Positions 26,106 through 34,989 of a stretch of 51,290 nt of DNA are shown here, in pieces (the first letter of the stretch is position 1; each line of letters starts with the position of its first letter). The position numbers and the translations under genes were made by a program. Origin of the DNA: Bacteroidota bacterium (GTDB lineage Bacteria > Bacteroidota > Ignavibacteria > Kryptoniales > JAKASW01); contig JAMCQL010000059.1 of NCBI GenBank assembly GCA_023381615.1, positions 1-51,290 of the forward strand. The letters are read 5' to 3'. Under the pieces are notes generated by a model, which was given only the letters and a program-made list of their open reading frames with translations, was not told where the DNA came from and did not search any database.

Positions 26106-27578
26106 ATGCTCAAACGCATTTTCATCTACATACTGGTTTGCACTTTATTGATCATAAGTCAGGTGTATGCACAGAAGTCAGGAAAAGTCATTTCTGCCGC
26201 CGAGCGTCTTGAATTGGATGGGAAATTTAGAGAAGCATCGAAACTCCTGCAAATACAACTTTCGGAGCATGGCAGTACCATTTCTACAGAATCAAGAGAA
26301 GCCTTAGAGTTTGAGATCGAGAGGCTCCGGCGCGTTAGGCTGGATTATTCATTAACCGAAAGCGAGCTCTATCTCTCGCTGAAACAAAATATCACGAGAC
26401 TCGCCCACAAAGAATTCAAGAGATGGATATCCGAAAGACGATTCGATGACCGGATCATCGACGACACACTCCGTTTCGTAAATACCAGTGTGAGCAATTT
26501 GTTTTTCCGTTACCCGGAACTCAACAAGCGTCGCGTGCCCCCGGTCGATAAAAGCACCTTCCACCGCCGGCTTCTCGAGACGTGTCTCGCAATCGAGAAG
26601 GCTGCAGAAAAGAATGGCGCACCTTATGTTTTGCCGAAAAAGTTTCAGATGACTATGACGCTGACGGTCGATTCCAGCGCAATTACATCGGGCGATACGC
26701 TGAGAGCGTGGCTTCCCATCCCGAGATTATTTCCATATCAAAAAGATTTCGTGCTCGACTCCGCCAAACCAAAGCCGACATACATTGCAAACCAAAATAG
26801 TCCGATCAGATCTATTTACTTTCAACAGATCGCGGCAGAAACCGCACCTCTATTTTTTATGATCAAGTACACTTATAAGACTTTCGGAGTCCATTTTGAC
26901 TTGAATCCAGACAGCGTCAAACCTTACAACAAGTCCAACCCGATATTTGCAAAATATACGGCTGAGGGACCAAATATTGTATTCACAAAGAAGATCAGGA
27001 GACTCTCCGATAGAATCTGCGGCAAAACGACTAACCCGCTTCTGAAAGCGAAGAAGATTTACAATTGGATTTCCATGAGCATCAAGTACAGTTTTGCAAG
27101 AGAATATTCGACAATCGGAAACATAAGTGATTATTGCCTTTCAAAACGTTATGGAGATTGTGGACAGGAAGCCTTGCTTTTCATAACTCTGTGCAGATAC
27201 AACGGAATCCCTGCCCGCTGGCAATCAGGTTGGTTCACTTTTCCTGTCAACCAAAACATACATGATTGGACGGAAATTTTTATTGAACCTTACGGCTGGA
27301 TACCCGTGGATCCTTACATGGGAATTCTCGCCACTCAATACATGAACGATCTGACGAAGGCTGAACAAAAAAACATACGTGATTTTTATTTCGGCGGACT
27401 CGACCAGTATCGAATGGCTGCAAACTCCGACAACAATCAAGTGCTCACACCTTCGAAAAAGTATTTCCGTTCAGATAATGTCGATTTCCAAAGAGGAGAA
27501 GTGGAGAGCAACAGAGAAAATATCTATTTCAACCTGTTCAAATATAATCTGAAGGTCGAAGAGATCGATAATCGCTGA
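26106..27578 (+). CDS. secreted transglutaminase-like protein
   Basis: 490 aa from the ATG at 26106, which has AGGAG 7 nt upstream; an open frame back to 25869 is ignored because the signal peptide (RIFIYILVCTLLIISQVYAQ) begins here. The C-terminal part is a transglutaminase/papain-fold domain: KAKKIYNWISMSIKYSF, Cys in RYGDCGQEALLFITLCR (about 351), His in IHDWTEIFIEPYGW (about 385), and Asp in PVDPYMG (about 401). These form the expected Cys-His-Asp triad. The N-terminal part is a helical and then beta-rich region. Probably a periplasmic or secreted peptidase or protein cross-linker. Confidence 0.83.
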   Translation: MLKRIFIYILVCTLLIISQVYAQKSGKVISAAERLELDGKFREASKLLQIQLSEHGSTISTESREALEFEIERLRRVRLDYSLTESELYLSLKQNITRLAHKEFKRWISERRFDDRIIDDTLRFVNTSVSNLFFRYPELNKRRVPPVDKSTFHRRLLETCLAIEKAAEKNGAPYVLPKKFQMTMTLTVDSSAITSGDTLRAWLPIPRLFPYQKDFVLDSAKPKPTYIANQNSPIRSIYFQQIAAETAPLFFMIKYTYKTFGVHFDLNPDSVKPYNKSNPIFAKYTAEGPNIVFTKKIRRLSDRICGKTTNPLLKAKKIYNWISMSIKYSFAREYSTIGNISDYCLSKRYGDCGQEALLFITLCRYNGIPARWQSGWFTFPVNQNIHDWTEIFIEPYGWIPVDPYMGILATQYMNDLTKAEQKNIRDFYFGGLDQYRMAANSDNNQVLTPSKKYFRSDNVDFQRGEVESNRENIYFNLFKYNLKVEEIDNR

Positions 27579-27663
27579 ACCAACGAAGGTTCGGCTGAGA
27601 GAAACCTTTCCATACGTGATCAGTCGCTTTCACTTAAGCGCATCTTTGAACAAGATGCCGTAA

Positions 27664-27930
27664 TTTCTAAGTCGTGCTTCGAACAATCATTCACAAACAG
27701 CCCTCAACACGAGCGGCACTGACCACCTTTCTTTCGATGCTATCGGCTTGCCGTCTTTCCAGTTCATACAGTATCCGCCCAACTACGGGACAATAACTCA
27801 CCACTCGATAATGGATATATACGATCACGTACCGGAAGAATACATGAAGCAAGCCTCAACCATAATGACAGCGTTTGCATACAACGCGGCTATGATGGAC
27901 AGAATTTTCCACGGAAACAGATGCCAGTAA
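27664..27930 (+). pseudogene. C-terminal fragment of an M28-family peptidase
   Basis: An open frame after a stop at 27661 encodes about 88 residues that match the end of M28 (glutamate carboxypeptidase-like) peptidases: [50 protein letters not shown], and a final helix [10 protein letters not shown]. The catalytic N-terminal part is absent and no start codon fits, so this is a decayed gene tail. THHS retains a metal-ligand-type His. Confidence 0.7.
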
Positions 27931-27981
27931 AGAGCAATTAGCCAAAAAGATAACTGGGATTTCCGTGCACCCCTGAGAAAC

Positions 27982-28013
27982 AAAATGGGCAAGGATTTCT
28001 CCTTGCCCATTTT
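27982..28013. terminator. bidirectional terminator with 14-bp perfect stem
   Basis: AAAATGGGCAAGGA, loop TTTC, TCCTTGCCCATTTT. A-tracts and T-tracts flank the GC-rich core on both strands. It lies just after the hppA stop on the minus strand and after the M28 fragment on the plus strand. Confidence 0.85.
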
Positions 28014-28037
28014 CCAAATCATATGTTGGTTTCCCGA

Positions 28038-30164
28038 TTACACGAACAGCGGCGCAAGAACCAGTGTGATTGTTGCGAGAAGTTTTATCAAAACGTGAAG
28101 CGAAGGGCCGGCGGTATCTTTAAAAGGATCGCCGACAGTATCGCCGACAACTGCTGCCTTGTGCGGTTCGCTCCGTTTTCCTCCGTACATACCGGTCTCG
28201 ATGAATTTCTTCGCGTTGTCCCAGGCGCCGCCGCTATTGTTCAGGGTAATCGCCATCAAAATTCCGGCAATCGTTCCAACCATTAGAAGCGCTGCAACTG
28301 CCTCCGCGCCAATATTCAGGAACCTGAAAATTATTCCAACGAGGATCGGTGTTCCGACTGCAAGAAGTCCCGGACCGACCATGTTCCTCAAGGCGCCGCG
28401 AGTCACGATATCGACAGTGCGGCCGTAATCCGGCTCTTCAGTTCCGGTGAGAATTCCAGGCTTCTCTTTGAATTGGGCGCGCACATCGTTAATGACATAG
28501 TACGCCGCTCTTCCGACAGCTTTGATCGCCAGCGAGCTGAAGAGGAAAACGAGCGCGGCTCCGAGAAGCCCACCGACAAACACTTCCGGTTTTGCGATGT
28601 TCACAGAAGCCATCAGTGGAAGTCCCTTTTCCTTCAAGAGAACGTTGACGTCGTCGATGTACGCCGAGAAGAGAAGGAACGCGGCAAGCCCGGCAGAACC
28701 GATCGCATAACCTTTTGTTAAAGCCTTGGTGGTATTTCCTATCGCATCAAGGCGGTCCGTCTTTTTCCTGACTTCCTCAGGCTGTCCGCTCATTTCGATA
28801 ATTCCGCCGGCATTGTCGGTGATCGGACCAAATGTATCCATTGCAAGTATGTATGCTGCCGTGCCAAGCATTCCCATTGTTGCGACGGCGGTCCCGAAAA
28901 GTCCGGCGTTGGGAATTCCTGTTGTCAGACCGAGAAAGTAAGAACCGACAATGGCGATGGAGATCACGATGACCGGCATATATGTGGATTCAAGACCAAC
29001 TGCAAATCCGGTAATGATGTTAGTCGCTGGTCCCGTCTGGGAAGCTTCCGCAATTGATTTCACAGGTCGATATCTGTACTCCGTGAAATACTGCGTGATA
29101 TAAACGAATGCAATGCTGGTAGCGATTCCGACTACACCTGCGGCAAAGAAATGCAGCCATGCATTTGGAGCTTCAGGAGTATACAAGAGCCATCTGGAAC
29201 CGATGAAGAACCCCACCGCGGCAAGAAATGCGGCGACAAAGTAGCCTCTGTTCAACGCCGCCATGGGATCGGCATCTTCGCGGGTTCGCACAGACATTAC
29301 GCCGATAATCGATGCAATGAGTCCGAACGCACGAACCACAAGCGGGAACATAATTCCGTTAATTCCGAAATAGTGGAAAAGAGCGACGCCTAAAATCATC
29401 GCACCGATATTTTCAGCCGCAGTCGATTCGAAGAGATCGGCGCCGCGACCGGCACAGTCGCCAACGTTATCGCCGACCAGATCGGCAATCACAGCCGGGT
29501 TTCGCGGATCGTCTTCCGGAATGCCGGCTTCAACTTTTCCGACAAGGTCGGCGCCGACATCGGCAGCTTTCGTATAAATTCCGCCGCCTAACTGCGCAAA
29601 CAGCGCGACAAAAGAAGCGCCAAATCCGAATCCGACAATCATAAAAGGAATTTTTTCCACCGGAGTGCCAAGTCCCTGCAACGCTGCAAAGAGTCCTCCC
29701 ACTCCGAGCAAACTCATCGAAACCACGAACAATCCGGAAACCGCACCGCCCCTCATTGAAATCTGCAAAGCGCGATTGAGCGAAGTCATCGCTGCGCTCG
29801 CAGTTCTCGTATTCGATCTTATTGAAACGAACATACCGATATAGCCGGCAATCCCCGAACACAAAGCGCCAAAAAGAAATGCCAGCGCAGTGTAGGAAGC
29901 GAGACGTACCGGATCGACAGGGTCGTTCGGCATGGGACTCCTGACGAACGCATAGAGGACAAATATTATTGCGGCGGTGACAACGCTCAGCATTGAGATC
30001 GTCGAGTATTGTCTCCTTAAAAACGCTTCCGCGCCCTGACGAATTGCATCTCCTATTCGCTGCATCTCTGGTGTGCCACGATCCTGCTTTAGAATTTGAA
30101 GTGCAAGGTACACTGCAAACAAAAGCGATAGCACGCTAATGGAAAGAATTAGTGCTAATTCCAC
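28038..30164 (-). CDS. hppA: membrane-bound proton-translocating pyrophosphatase
   Basis: A 708-aa integral membrane protein with about 16 hydrophobic segments. It couples hydrolysis of pyrophosphate to ion pumping. The signatures are present: KAADVGADLVGKVEAGIPED (pyrophosphate and Mg binding), NVGDCAGRGADLFES, and AWDNAKKFIE. In the GNTTKALTKG motif the position that is Ala in K+-dependent enzymes is Lys and the nearby Gly/Ala is Thr, the pattern of K+-independent H+-pumping members. The start is GTG at 30164 with AAGGAG upstream. It probably contributes to the proton motive force under low energy. Confidence 0.93.
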   Translation of the reverse strand: MELALILSISVLSLLFAVYLALQILKQDRGTPEMQRIGDAIRQGAEAFLRRQYSTISMLSVVTAAIIFVLYAFVRSPMPNDPVDPVRLASYTALAFLFGALCSGIAGYIGMFVSIRSNTRTASAAMTSLNRALQISMRGGAVSGLFVVSMSLLGVGGLFAALQGLGTPVEKIPFMIVGFGFGASFVALFAQLGGGIYTKAADVGADLVGKVEAGIPEDDPRNPAVIADLVGDNVGDCAGRGADLFESTAAENIGAMILGVALFHYFGINGIMFPLVVRAFGLIASIIGVMSVRTREDADPMAALNRGYFVAAFLAAVGFFIGSRWLLYTPEAPNAWLHFFAAGVVGIATSIAFVYITQYFTEYRYRPVKSIAEASQTGPATNIITGFAVGLESTYMPVIVISIAIVGSYFLGLTTGIPNAGLFGTAVATMGMLGTAAYILAMDTFGPITDNAGGIIEMSGQPEEVRKKTDRLDAIGNTTKALTKGYAIGSAGLAAFLLFSAYIDDVNVLLKEKGLPLMASVNIAKPEVFVGGLLGAALVFLFSSLAIKAVGRAAYYVINDVRAQFKEKPGILTGTEEPDYGRTVDIVTRGALRNMVGPGLLAVGTPILVGIIFRFLNIGAEAVAALLMVGTIAGILMAITLNNSGGAWDNAKKFIETGMYGGKRSEPHKAAVVGDTVGDPFKDTAGPSLHVLIKLLATITLVLAPLFV

Positions 30165-30225
30165 TGTCGCTTTTCTCCTTCCTTACAATTAATGGTTTGA
30201 TTTCGAATTTATTTACAAATAAAGA

Positions 30226-30284
30226 GGGCGTGTCTACACGCTGAAGTTTCGACACGCAGGCGTGAGTTTCGTCGCTCACGCCCT
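30226..30284 (-). terminator. double hairpin after the TPR gene
   Basis: Two stems occur: GGCGTGAG/CTCACGCC (30259-30282) and GCGTGTC/GACACGC (30228-30257). On the minus strand they are followed by CTCTTTATTTG, so the second resembles an intrinsic terminator for the exb-tonB-TPR gene train ending at 30301. Confidence 0.5.
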
Positions 30285-30300
30285 ATTGAAGCTCGCTTAG

Positions 30301-31998
30301 CTATTCGCAACCCAAAGATTTGGAAAGTTTCAAGATTTCTTTGTTACTCGGGTCAGCTTTCAAAATCAACTTACACTCTTTACACGCATCATCGATTTTC
30401 CCAAGCAGCGCAAGTGTCTGCGCCAAGAGTACGTGCGTGCGAATATCCTTCGAATCGTATTTCAGCGCAAGATTTATGTCGTTCATCGCCTGAAGATAAT
30501 ATTTCTTTGCCTCGTCGGGATTATCCTTTTGAAACTTGCTTCCCTGAACGACATATGACAATGCTATTTGTCTGTATGCCTCGTTCAGATCCGAGGAATG
30601 GTTACCGGATGTGTCCGCTTGTGCAATTTTTATGAATGTTCCGTACACGTCCGCCGCACTTTCTAACGAATCGTCAAAAACAAGCGCGCGTGCAAGCCAT
30701 AGATTTCCCTGATAATTATCCGGTTTAAGAACCGTCACTCTCCGCAAAGCTGCGACCGCATTTCCGTAATCCTGAACGATGAAGTAGCAGAGTCCCATGT
30801 TCAATTCCGCAGCGACATCGTTCGGCTCCAGTGCAAGACGTTTCTGGAAATAAGTAATCGCCTCGTTGTACCTCTTCGCCGAAAACAGCGCGTTTGCCAA
30901 CAAATATTCAATCTCTGATTGTGTAGTATCCAATTTAACCGCACGAGACCAGGCATCTATAGCTGCACTCGTATCGTGAACAGCATTCGCTGCCAATCCG
31001 TATCTAACCAATTCCCTGACATTAAGAGAATCGATAGGTATAGCTTTATATGTATTATAAGAATCTAAGGGTTTCTTTCCGAAATAATATGCTGCGGCAA
31101 GAGACTTCTTTGCCACAAGCGAATTCGGATTTTTGGCAAGATACTCTTGATAATATTTCACAGCGTCTGGGTAGAGCTGAGCGTTCAGCGCAGACTCGGC
31201 AAGCTGGAGAAGTGTCTTGTCATCACTTGGCACAAGCTGGTGGTACTTTTCCAGAAAGGGAAAAGCTTCGCGATATCTTTTGTTAAGGAAGAGTAATTCG
31301 CCCGCCTGATACTGTCCGTCCGGATTATTCGGTTCAAGCGATGAGACCTTCACAAACTGTTCGTATGCGTCTGCTCCATCGTTGTTCTTCATATAAGTGT
31401 TGGCAAGTTTCAACCTGAGCGGAACATTCAATGAATCTAATTGTAATGCCTCTTTGTAATTTTCAATTGCCGGATCAAGTATGCCCTGTTTCCTATAAAC
31501 ATCACCGATTCCTTCAAGCACACGCGGATCCTTGTCGTTCATATCACGTGCCTTATAGAAAGCTTTCATGGCGCCATCAAGCGAATCGGCAGCCAGATAA
31601 GCATAGCCAAGAGAAATGACATAAGACGAATTCTTAGAATCATTCTTGACAGCATCTCTAAAATTATTGATCGCTTCCGCGTAGTTCTTTTGCTGCATAT
31701 AAATTTCGCCCAAACTCGAATAAGCGGGCGAAAATTCGTCGCTCAGATCAATTGCCTTTTTCAAAAATATTGTAGCGCTATCGAGTTTTCCCAAACACAA
31801 ATATGCCTTTCCCAGATAGGTGTTCGCTTTCGCAGATCTCGAGTCTTCTTTAACGGCTCTCTGTAAATACGGTAGGGCCCCTGCACAATCTTTCTTATCA
31901 AGCAGACTCATACCCCGGCTCAGATCATCTTGAGCGAGGACTGTACCCGCAAAAATTGTCACAAAAAGTGTAAGAAAAATAGCTATAAGTTTTTTCAT
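30301..31998 (-). CDS. tetratricopeptide-repeat protein, exported
   Basis: 565 aa with a signal peptide (KKLIAIFLTLFVTIFAGTVLA). The rest is about a dozen TPR units (AKANTYLGKAYLCLGKLDSA, PAYSSLGEIYMQQKNYAEAI, VAAELNMGLCYFIVQDYGNA and others), giving a superhelical protein-interaction scaffold in the periplasm. It overlaps the PstS-like gene by 4 nt. Its place at the end of an exbB-exbD-tonB train suggests a role in energised outer-membrane transport, by inference. Confidence 0.85.
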   Translation of the reverse strand: MKKLIAIFLTLFVTIFAGTVLAQDDLSRGMSLLDKKDCAGALPYLQRAVKEDSRSAKANTYLGKAYLCLGKLDSATIFLKKAIDLSDEFSPAYSSLGEIYMQQKNYAEAINNFRDAVKNDSKNSSYVISLGYAYLAADSLDGAMKAFYKARDMNDKDPRVLEGIGDVYRKQGILDPAIENYKEALQLDSLNVPLRLKLANTYMKNNDGADAYEQFVKVSSLEPNNPDGQYQAGELLFLNKRYREAFPFLEKYHQLVPSDDKTLLQLAESALNAQLYPDAVKYYQEYLAKNPNSLVAKKSLAAAYYFGKKPLDSYNTYKAIPIDSLNVRELVRYGLAANAVHDTSAAIDAWSRAVKLDTTQSEIEYLLANALFSAKRYNEAITYFQKRLALEPNDVAAELNMGLCYFIVQDYGNAVAALRRVTVLKPDNYQGNLWLARALVFDDSLESAADVYGTFIKIAQADTSGNHSSDLNEAYRQIALSYVVQGSKFQKDNPDEAKKYYLQAMNDINLALKYDSKDIRTHVLLAQTLALLGKIDDACKECKLILKADPSNKEILKLSKSLGCE

Positions 31999-32948
31999 AG
32001 TGGTTGGCTGTTTAATTGAACAAGTTGAACGGGCATTGTGGCTGGAACCAGTCCGTTATCAAGGAAAATTCTCTGTCCGGCAGCGCTCGCAGCAAACGTA
32101 AGGAATCCTGCACCGAGGCCTCCATTAAAGTCACGCGAAAACATGTAGATTGTCCTTGCAAGGGGATAGTACCGCCTATATATGTGTGCCTGAAACGGAT
32201 AGTAATAACTTCCCAGCGAATTCGGGTCGATGTACTTTATCGCACTTGAATCGACTTCGGCAACTTCGAGCGCCTTCGGAGCCGGCTTCTTGCTTGGCAA
32301 TAGGCTTGGTCCGGAATTCAGCCAGTTTGAACTGACGAGCCCTATAGCATCTCGATTATCTCTCACGAAATTATAAACGTGCGCCATTGTCGTACACGGA
32401 TAAGCTTCGGAGAATTTTTCATTTCCCAGAATTCTATCCTTAAAAAACTCGACAGTTCCCGAGTTTGGACTTTCAAGAGCAGGAATAATCTTTCCGTAAT
32501 ATCTCTTATCAAGCTTATTCCATGAGGTTATCTTTCCGGTAAAAACACCGCGAAGCTGGTCGGTGTTAATTCTGGGAAGGGGATTCTCCGGGTTCACAAT
32601 CACGACAACGCCGTCCAAAGCAATTTTCAGAGAATCAACATCAATTTTGTACTTCTTCATCACGTCCAGTTCGCCACGATTGAGATAGCGAGATGCCACG
32701 ATTAGAGTTGTCTCATTGTTCAACAGCTTAACGATCGCAACACGGGTCGGAACAGGATGTACTGTAATATGAGCTTTCTTATAAAGAATCATGAACTCGT
32801 CCGCTATCTTGGAAACGGCAGGCGAAACAGATTCAGCACAGTAGACATCCAGCTTCCCCTCCGTCGGAGAAACGGACTGCTTCTTTAGGTTGCATGACGA
32901 TGCAACCAAAGCCAGCCCGACCGTAAGAACAAGAAAGAATCTACTCAT
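31995..32948 (-). CDS. PstS-like phosphate-binding lipoprotein
   Basis: A 317-aa lipoprotein with signal and lipobox (VALVASSC type, Cys near residue 19). The sequence is a PBP-like/PstS-type solute-binding domain: LDVYCAESVSPAVSKIADEF, ALDGVVVIVNPENPLPRI, LRGVFTGKITSWNKL, SPNSGTVEFFKDRILG, IGLVSSNW. No pstCAB genes are nearby. It sits instead between tonB and a TPR gene, so it may act with the Ton system rather than an ABC permease. It overlaps the 77-aa gene at its start and the TPR gene at its end. Confidence 0.82.
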   Translation of the reverse strand: MSRFFLVLTVGLALVASSCNLKKQSVSPTEGKLDVYCAESVSPAVSKIADEFMILYKKAHITVHPVPTRVAIVKLLNNETTLIVASRYLNRGELDVMKKYKIDVDSLKIALDGVVVIVNPENPLPRINTDQLRGVFTGKITSWNKLDKRYYGKIIPALESPNSGTVEFFKDRILGNEKFSEAYPCTTMAHVYNFVRDNRDAIGLVSSNWLNSGPSLLPSKKPAPKALEVAEVDSSAIKYIDPNSLGSYYYPFQAHIYRRYYPLARTIYMFSRDFNGGLGAGFLTFAASAAGQRIFLDNGLVPATMPVQLVQLNSQPL

Positions 32949-33174
32949 CGTAATACCGCCTCGATTTCGTACGAGTAACTACAAAACGATAAATTCCCCA
33001 AAGCGCCATTACAATTCCCAGCGTAATCCTGAACTGCTTTGGGATATTATCAGGAAAATACATTCCGAAAATAACAAAAAGTCCGCCGAAAAAAAAGACG
33101 GCGGACATAAAATACGCAAAATATTTTAACAGCTTGTCCCGAATGAGTTCGGGATCCTTTGGGCCGGTGTCCAA
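32941..33174 (-). CDS. 77-aa two-helix membrane protein, N-terminus altered by a palindrome
   Basis: It has two hydrophobic helices (FMSAVFFFGGLFVIFGMYF, ITLGIVMALWGIYRFVV) and a basic, Tyr-rich C-terminus. It lies between tonB and the PstS-like gene, overlapping the latter by 8 nt. The longest frame starts at a TTG at 33174. Residues 5-13 (PKDPELIRD) are encoded by a TCCCGAA-TGAG-TTCGGGA palindrome (33137-33154), so the original start has probably been changed; the internal Met23 codon is an alternative. No named family is recognised. Confidence 0.65.
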   Translation of the reverse strand: MDTGPKDPELIRDKLLKYFAYFMSAVFFFGGLFVIFGMYFPDNIPKQFRITLGIVMALWGIYRFVVTRTKSRRYYDE

Positions 33175-33185
33175 GTTCCCGGTTT

Positions 33186-33929
33186 TTATTGCTGCTTGAG
33201 CTTAAACGTAAACGGTATTACAACCCAGACAGCTACAGGTCCCTTGTTCATGATCGCGGGCGTAAAGCGGTACTGCATCGCAGCATCGACTGCGGGTTGA
33301 TTGAAAATTTCCGCATCGCTCTTCAGAACGATTGCCTTGTGCGGCTTTCCATCTTTGTCAACCCAAATCTTTACGATGACTCTTCCCTCGATTCCTGCTC
33401 TCTGTGCAAGCTCAGGATATTTCGGGACGACTTGCTTTACAATTTGCGGTTCTTTCTCCACCGGAACGAAATCAGGCGGAGGACCTTCATCAAGTTTAAT
33501 GTCTCCCGGATTAAAACTTATGGAGTCACCGCCGCTTCCACCCCCCGTAACAGGTCCGGCAATCTGGCTCAACTGCTGCTGAGTGGCGATAGTTTGCTCA
33601 GGTGAAACCTGCGCATCGGGAACCGGTACTGGAATACCAACATTAGGTTTCGCCATTGGTGTGGACACAGCAACTTGAGCCAAAGCCTGCTGGTTGGTAA
33701 TTGAAGGCGGTGGACCAAGCTCGCTGTACTTCAACACCCTGACGACAGGTGCATTCTCGTCTTCACGATTCAGAGCCTGTGAAGCCCAGTAGGCACCCAC
33801 TCCGGCAAGGTGGAACGCCACTGCAATAGCCAATCCAATACCGGTATACTTATGCGCCAAACGCTTTAGCAGGGGCGCACCGTATTGTATCTTTTCTGCT
33901 GTGGTTTCCATGGCTTTATTTTCAGCCAT
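33186..33929 (-). CDS. tonB: TonB-family energy transducer
   Basis: A 247-aa inner-membrane protein. There is one transmembrane helix (GIGLAIAVAFHLAGVGAYWA, about 31-50), a Pro-rich and Gln-rich periplasmic linker, and a C-terminal TonB domain (VPKYPELAQRAGIEGRVIVK, VDKDGKPHKAIVLKS, MQYRFTPAIMNKGPVAVWV). It transmits proton-motive energy from ExbB/ExbD to outer-membrane receptors. AAAGGAGG stands upstream of the ATG. The C-terminal IPFTFKL is the usual ending. Confidence 0.9.
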   Translation of the reverse strand: MAENKAMETTAEKIQYGAPLLKRLAHKYTGIGLAIAVAFHLAGVGAYWASQALNREDENAPVVRVLKYSELGPPPSITNQQALAQVAVSTPMAKPNVGIPVPVPDAQVSPEQTIATQQQLSQIAGPVTGGGSGGDSISFNPGDIKLDEGPPPDFVPVEKEPQIVKQVVPKYPELAQRAGIEGRVIVKIWVDKDGKPHKAIVLKSDAEIFNQPAVDAAMQYRFTPAIMNKGPVAVWVVIPFTFKLKQQ

Positions 33930-33951
33930 CTTAGATCAACCTCCTTTTATT

Positions 33952-34443
33952 TTACCCGCCGACTTTTGCAAGTGCGGCTTTGTCGGCATCTGTCATTGGC
34001 GCAAGGCTGAATCTCGTCACGTTTGCAATATTCAACTGGTCAATAATGTCAACCATGTCTTTGTATTTAGCATTGCGATCCACCTTGATCAAAGTTATCA
34101 GACGCGAGTTTGCTTTATTTTTTTCTACTATCAAATTATGAAAGCCTTTCCATTCAACCTTCTGCGGCGCTTCGGTCCCAATACTCCAATAGATGTCGCC
34201 CTTTTCATTCACTCTTAAGGTCATCAAGTTGGATGCGGCGACTTCGATCTTCGAATCCCCGGGGGGAAGGTTGATTTCCATGGTCTGTGGCAGACTAAAA
34301 GCCGTTGTCAACATAAAAAATGTCAGAAGAAGAAATGCGACATCCACCATCGGCGTCATGTCAATGCGGATATTTACCCTTCTTTTCTTTTTATGTTTGC
34401 CTTTTTTCCTGCCACGAGGCTCGGCAGTTTGTACATCAGCCAT
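33952..34443 (-). CDS. exbD: ExbD/TolR-family protein (second copy)
   Basis: 163 aa. A basic N-terminus (RGRKKGKHKKKRR) is followed by the ExbD motif NIRIDMTPMVDVAFLLLTFF, whose Asp in MVDVAF is the proton-path residue, then a periplasmic domain. It works with ExbB and TonB. The RBS AAAGGAGG is clear. It is the downstream member of two adjacent exbD genes. Confidence 0.9.
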   Translation of the reverse strand: MADVQTAEPRGRKKGKHKKKRRVNIRIDMTPMVDVAFLLLTFFMLTTAFSLPQTMEINLPPGDSKIEVAASNLMTLRVNEKGDIYWSIGTEAPQKVEWKGFHNLIVEKNKANSRLITLIKVDRNAKYKDMVDIIDQLNIANVTRFSLAPMTDADKAALAKVGG

Positions 34444-34445
34444 TT

Positions 34446-34967
34446 TTAAAATCCTCCTTTTACATCTCTGGCAAGATCGGTTTGCAGGTTAAACCTGGTG
34501 ACGTTCGCTTTCTGCAAATCGTTCATTACATCCATTACTGGTCCATAAGGCGCATCCTTATCTGCCTTAATGACAGTCCTAAGTCTCGGATCGCTAATTC
34601 GAGCCTGAATCGTAAGCTGTGCAAGATCTTTCTCCTGTATCGGGACCTCCTCGACCAACCAGACAGGTACCACACGTCCAGCTTTGTCCTGGATACCATT
34701 TGGGAACATCGGTTGAAAGAGCGCTTTCCTTAGCTGCTGTGCGTCAACACCCATGTAGACGCTCCCGTCTTTGGTGATTGTTATGGTCTGGACATCCGCT
34801 TCGGGAAGTTTGAACTCGGAATGCGACGCTGGCAGCACGATCTGAACATCCTGCGGTGGTTTGAACTGAGTTGTCAACATGAAAAATGTCAACAACAGGA
34901 ACGCCACGTCTACCATTGGAGTCATATCGATCCTAATAGCAAGGCGGCGTTTTTTTATTTTTGGCAT
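34446..34967 (-). CDS. exbD: ExbD/TolR-family protein (first copy)
   Basis: 173 aa with MPKIKKRRLAIRIDMTPMVD at the start, the same membrane helix and proton-path Asp as its neighbour, and a longer periplasmic domain containing a VPVWLVEEVPIQEKD insertion. Both copies end with a NVTRFNL or NVTRFSL segment, showing an old duplication. AAGGAG precedes the ATG. Only 2 nt separate it from the second copy. Confidence 0.9.
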   Translation of the reverse strand: MPKIKKRRLAIRIDMTPMVDVAFLLLTFFMLTTQFKPPQDVQIVLPASHSEFKLPEADVQTITITKDGSVYMGVDAQQLRKALFQPMFPNGIQDKAGRVVPVWLVEEVPIQEKDLAQLTIQARISDPRLRTVIKADKDAPYGPVMDVMNDLQKANVTRFNLQTDLARDVKGGF

Positions 34968-34989
34968 TTGCTAAGCTCCTTAAAAGCGG

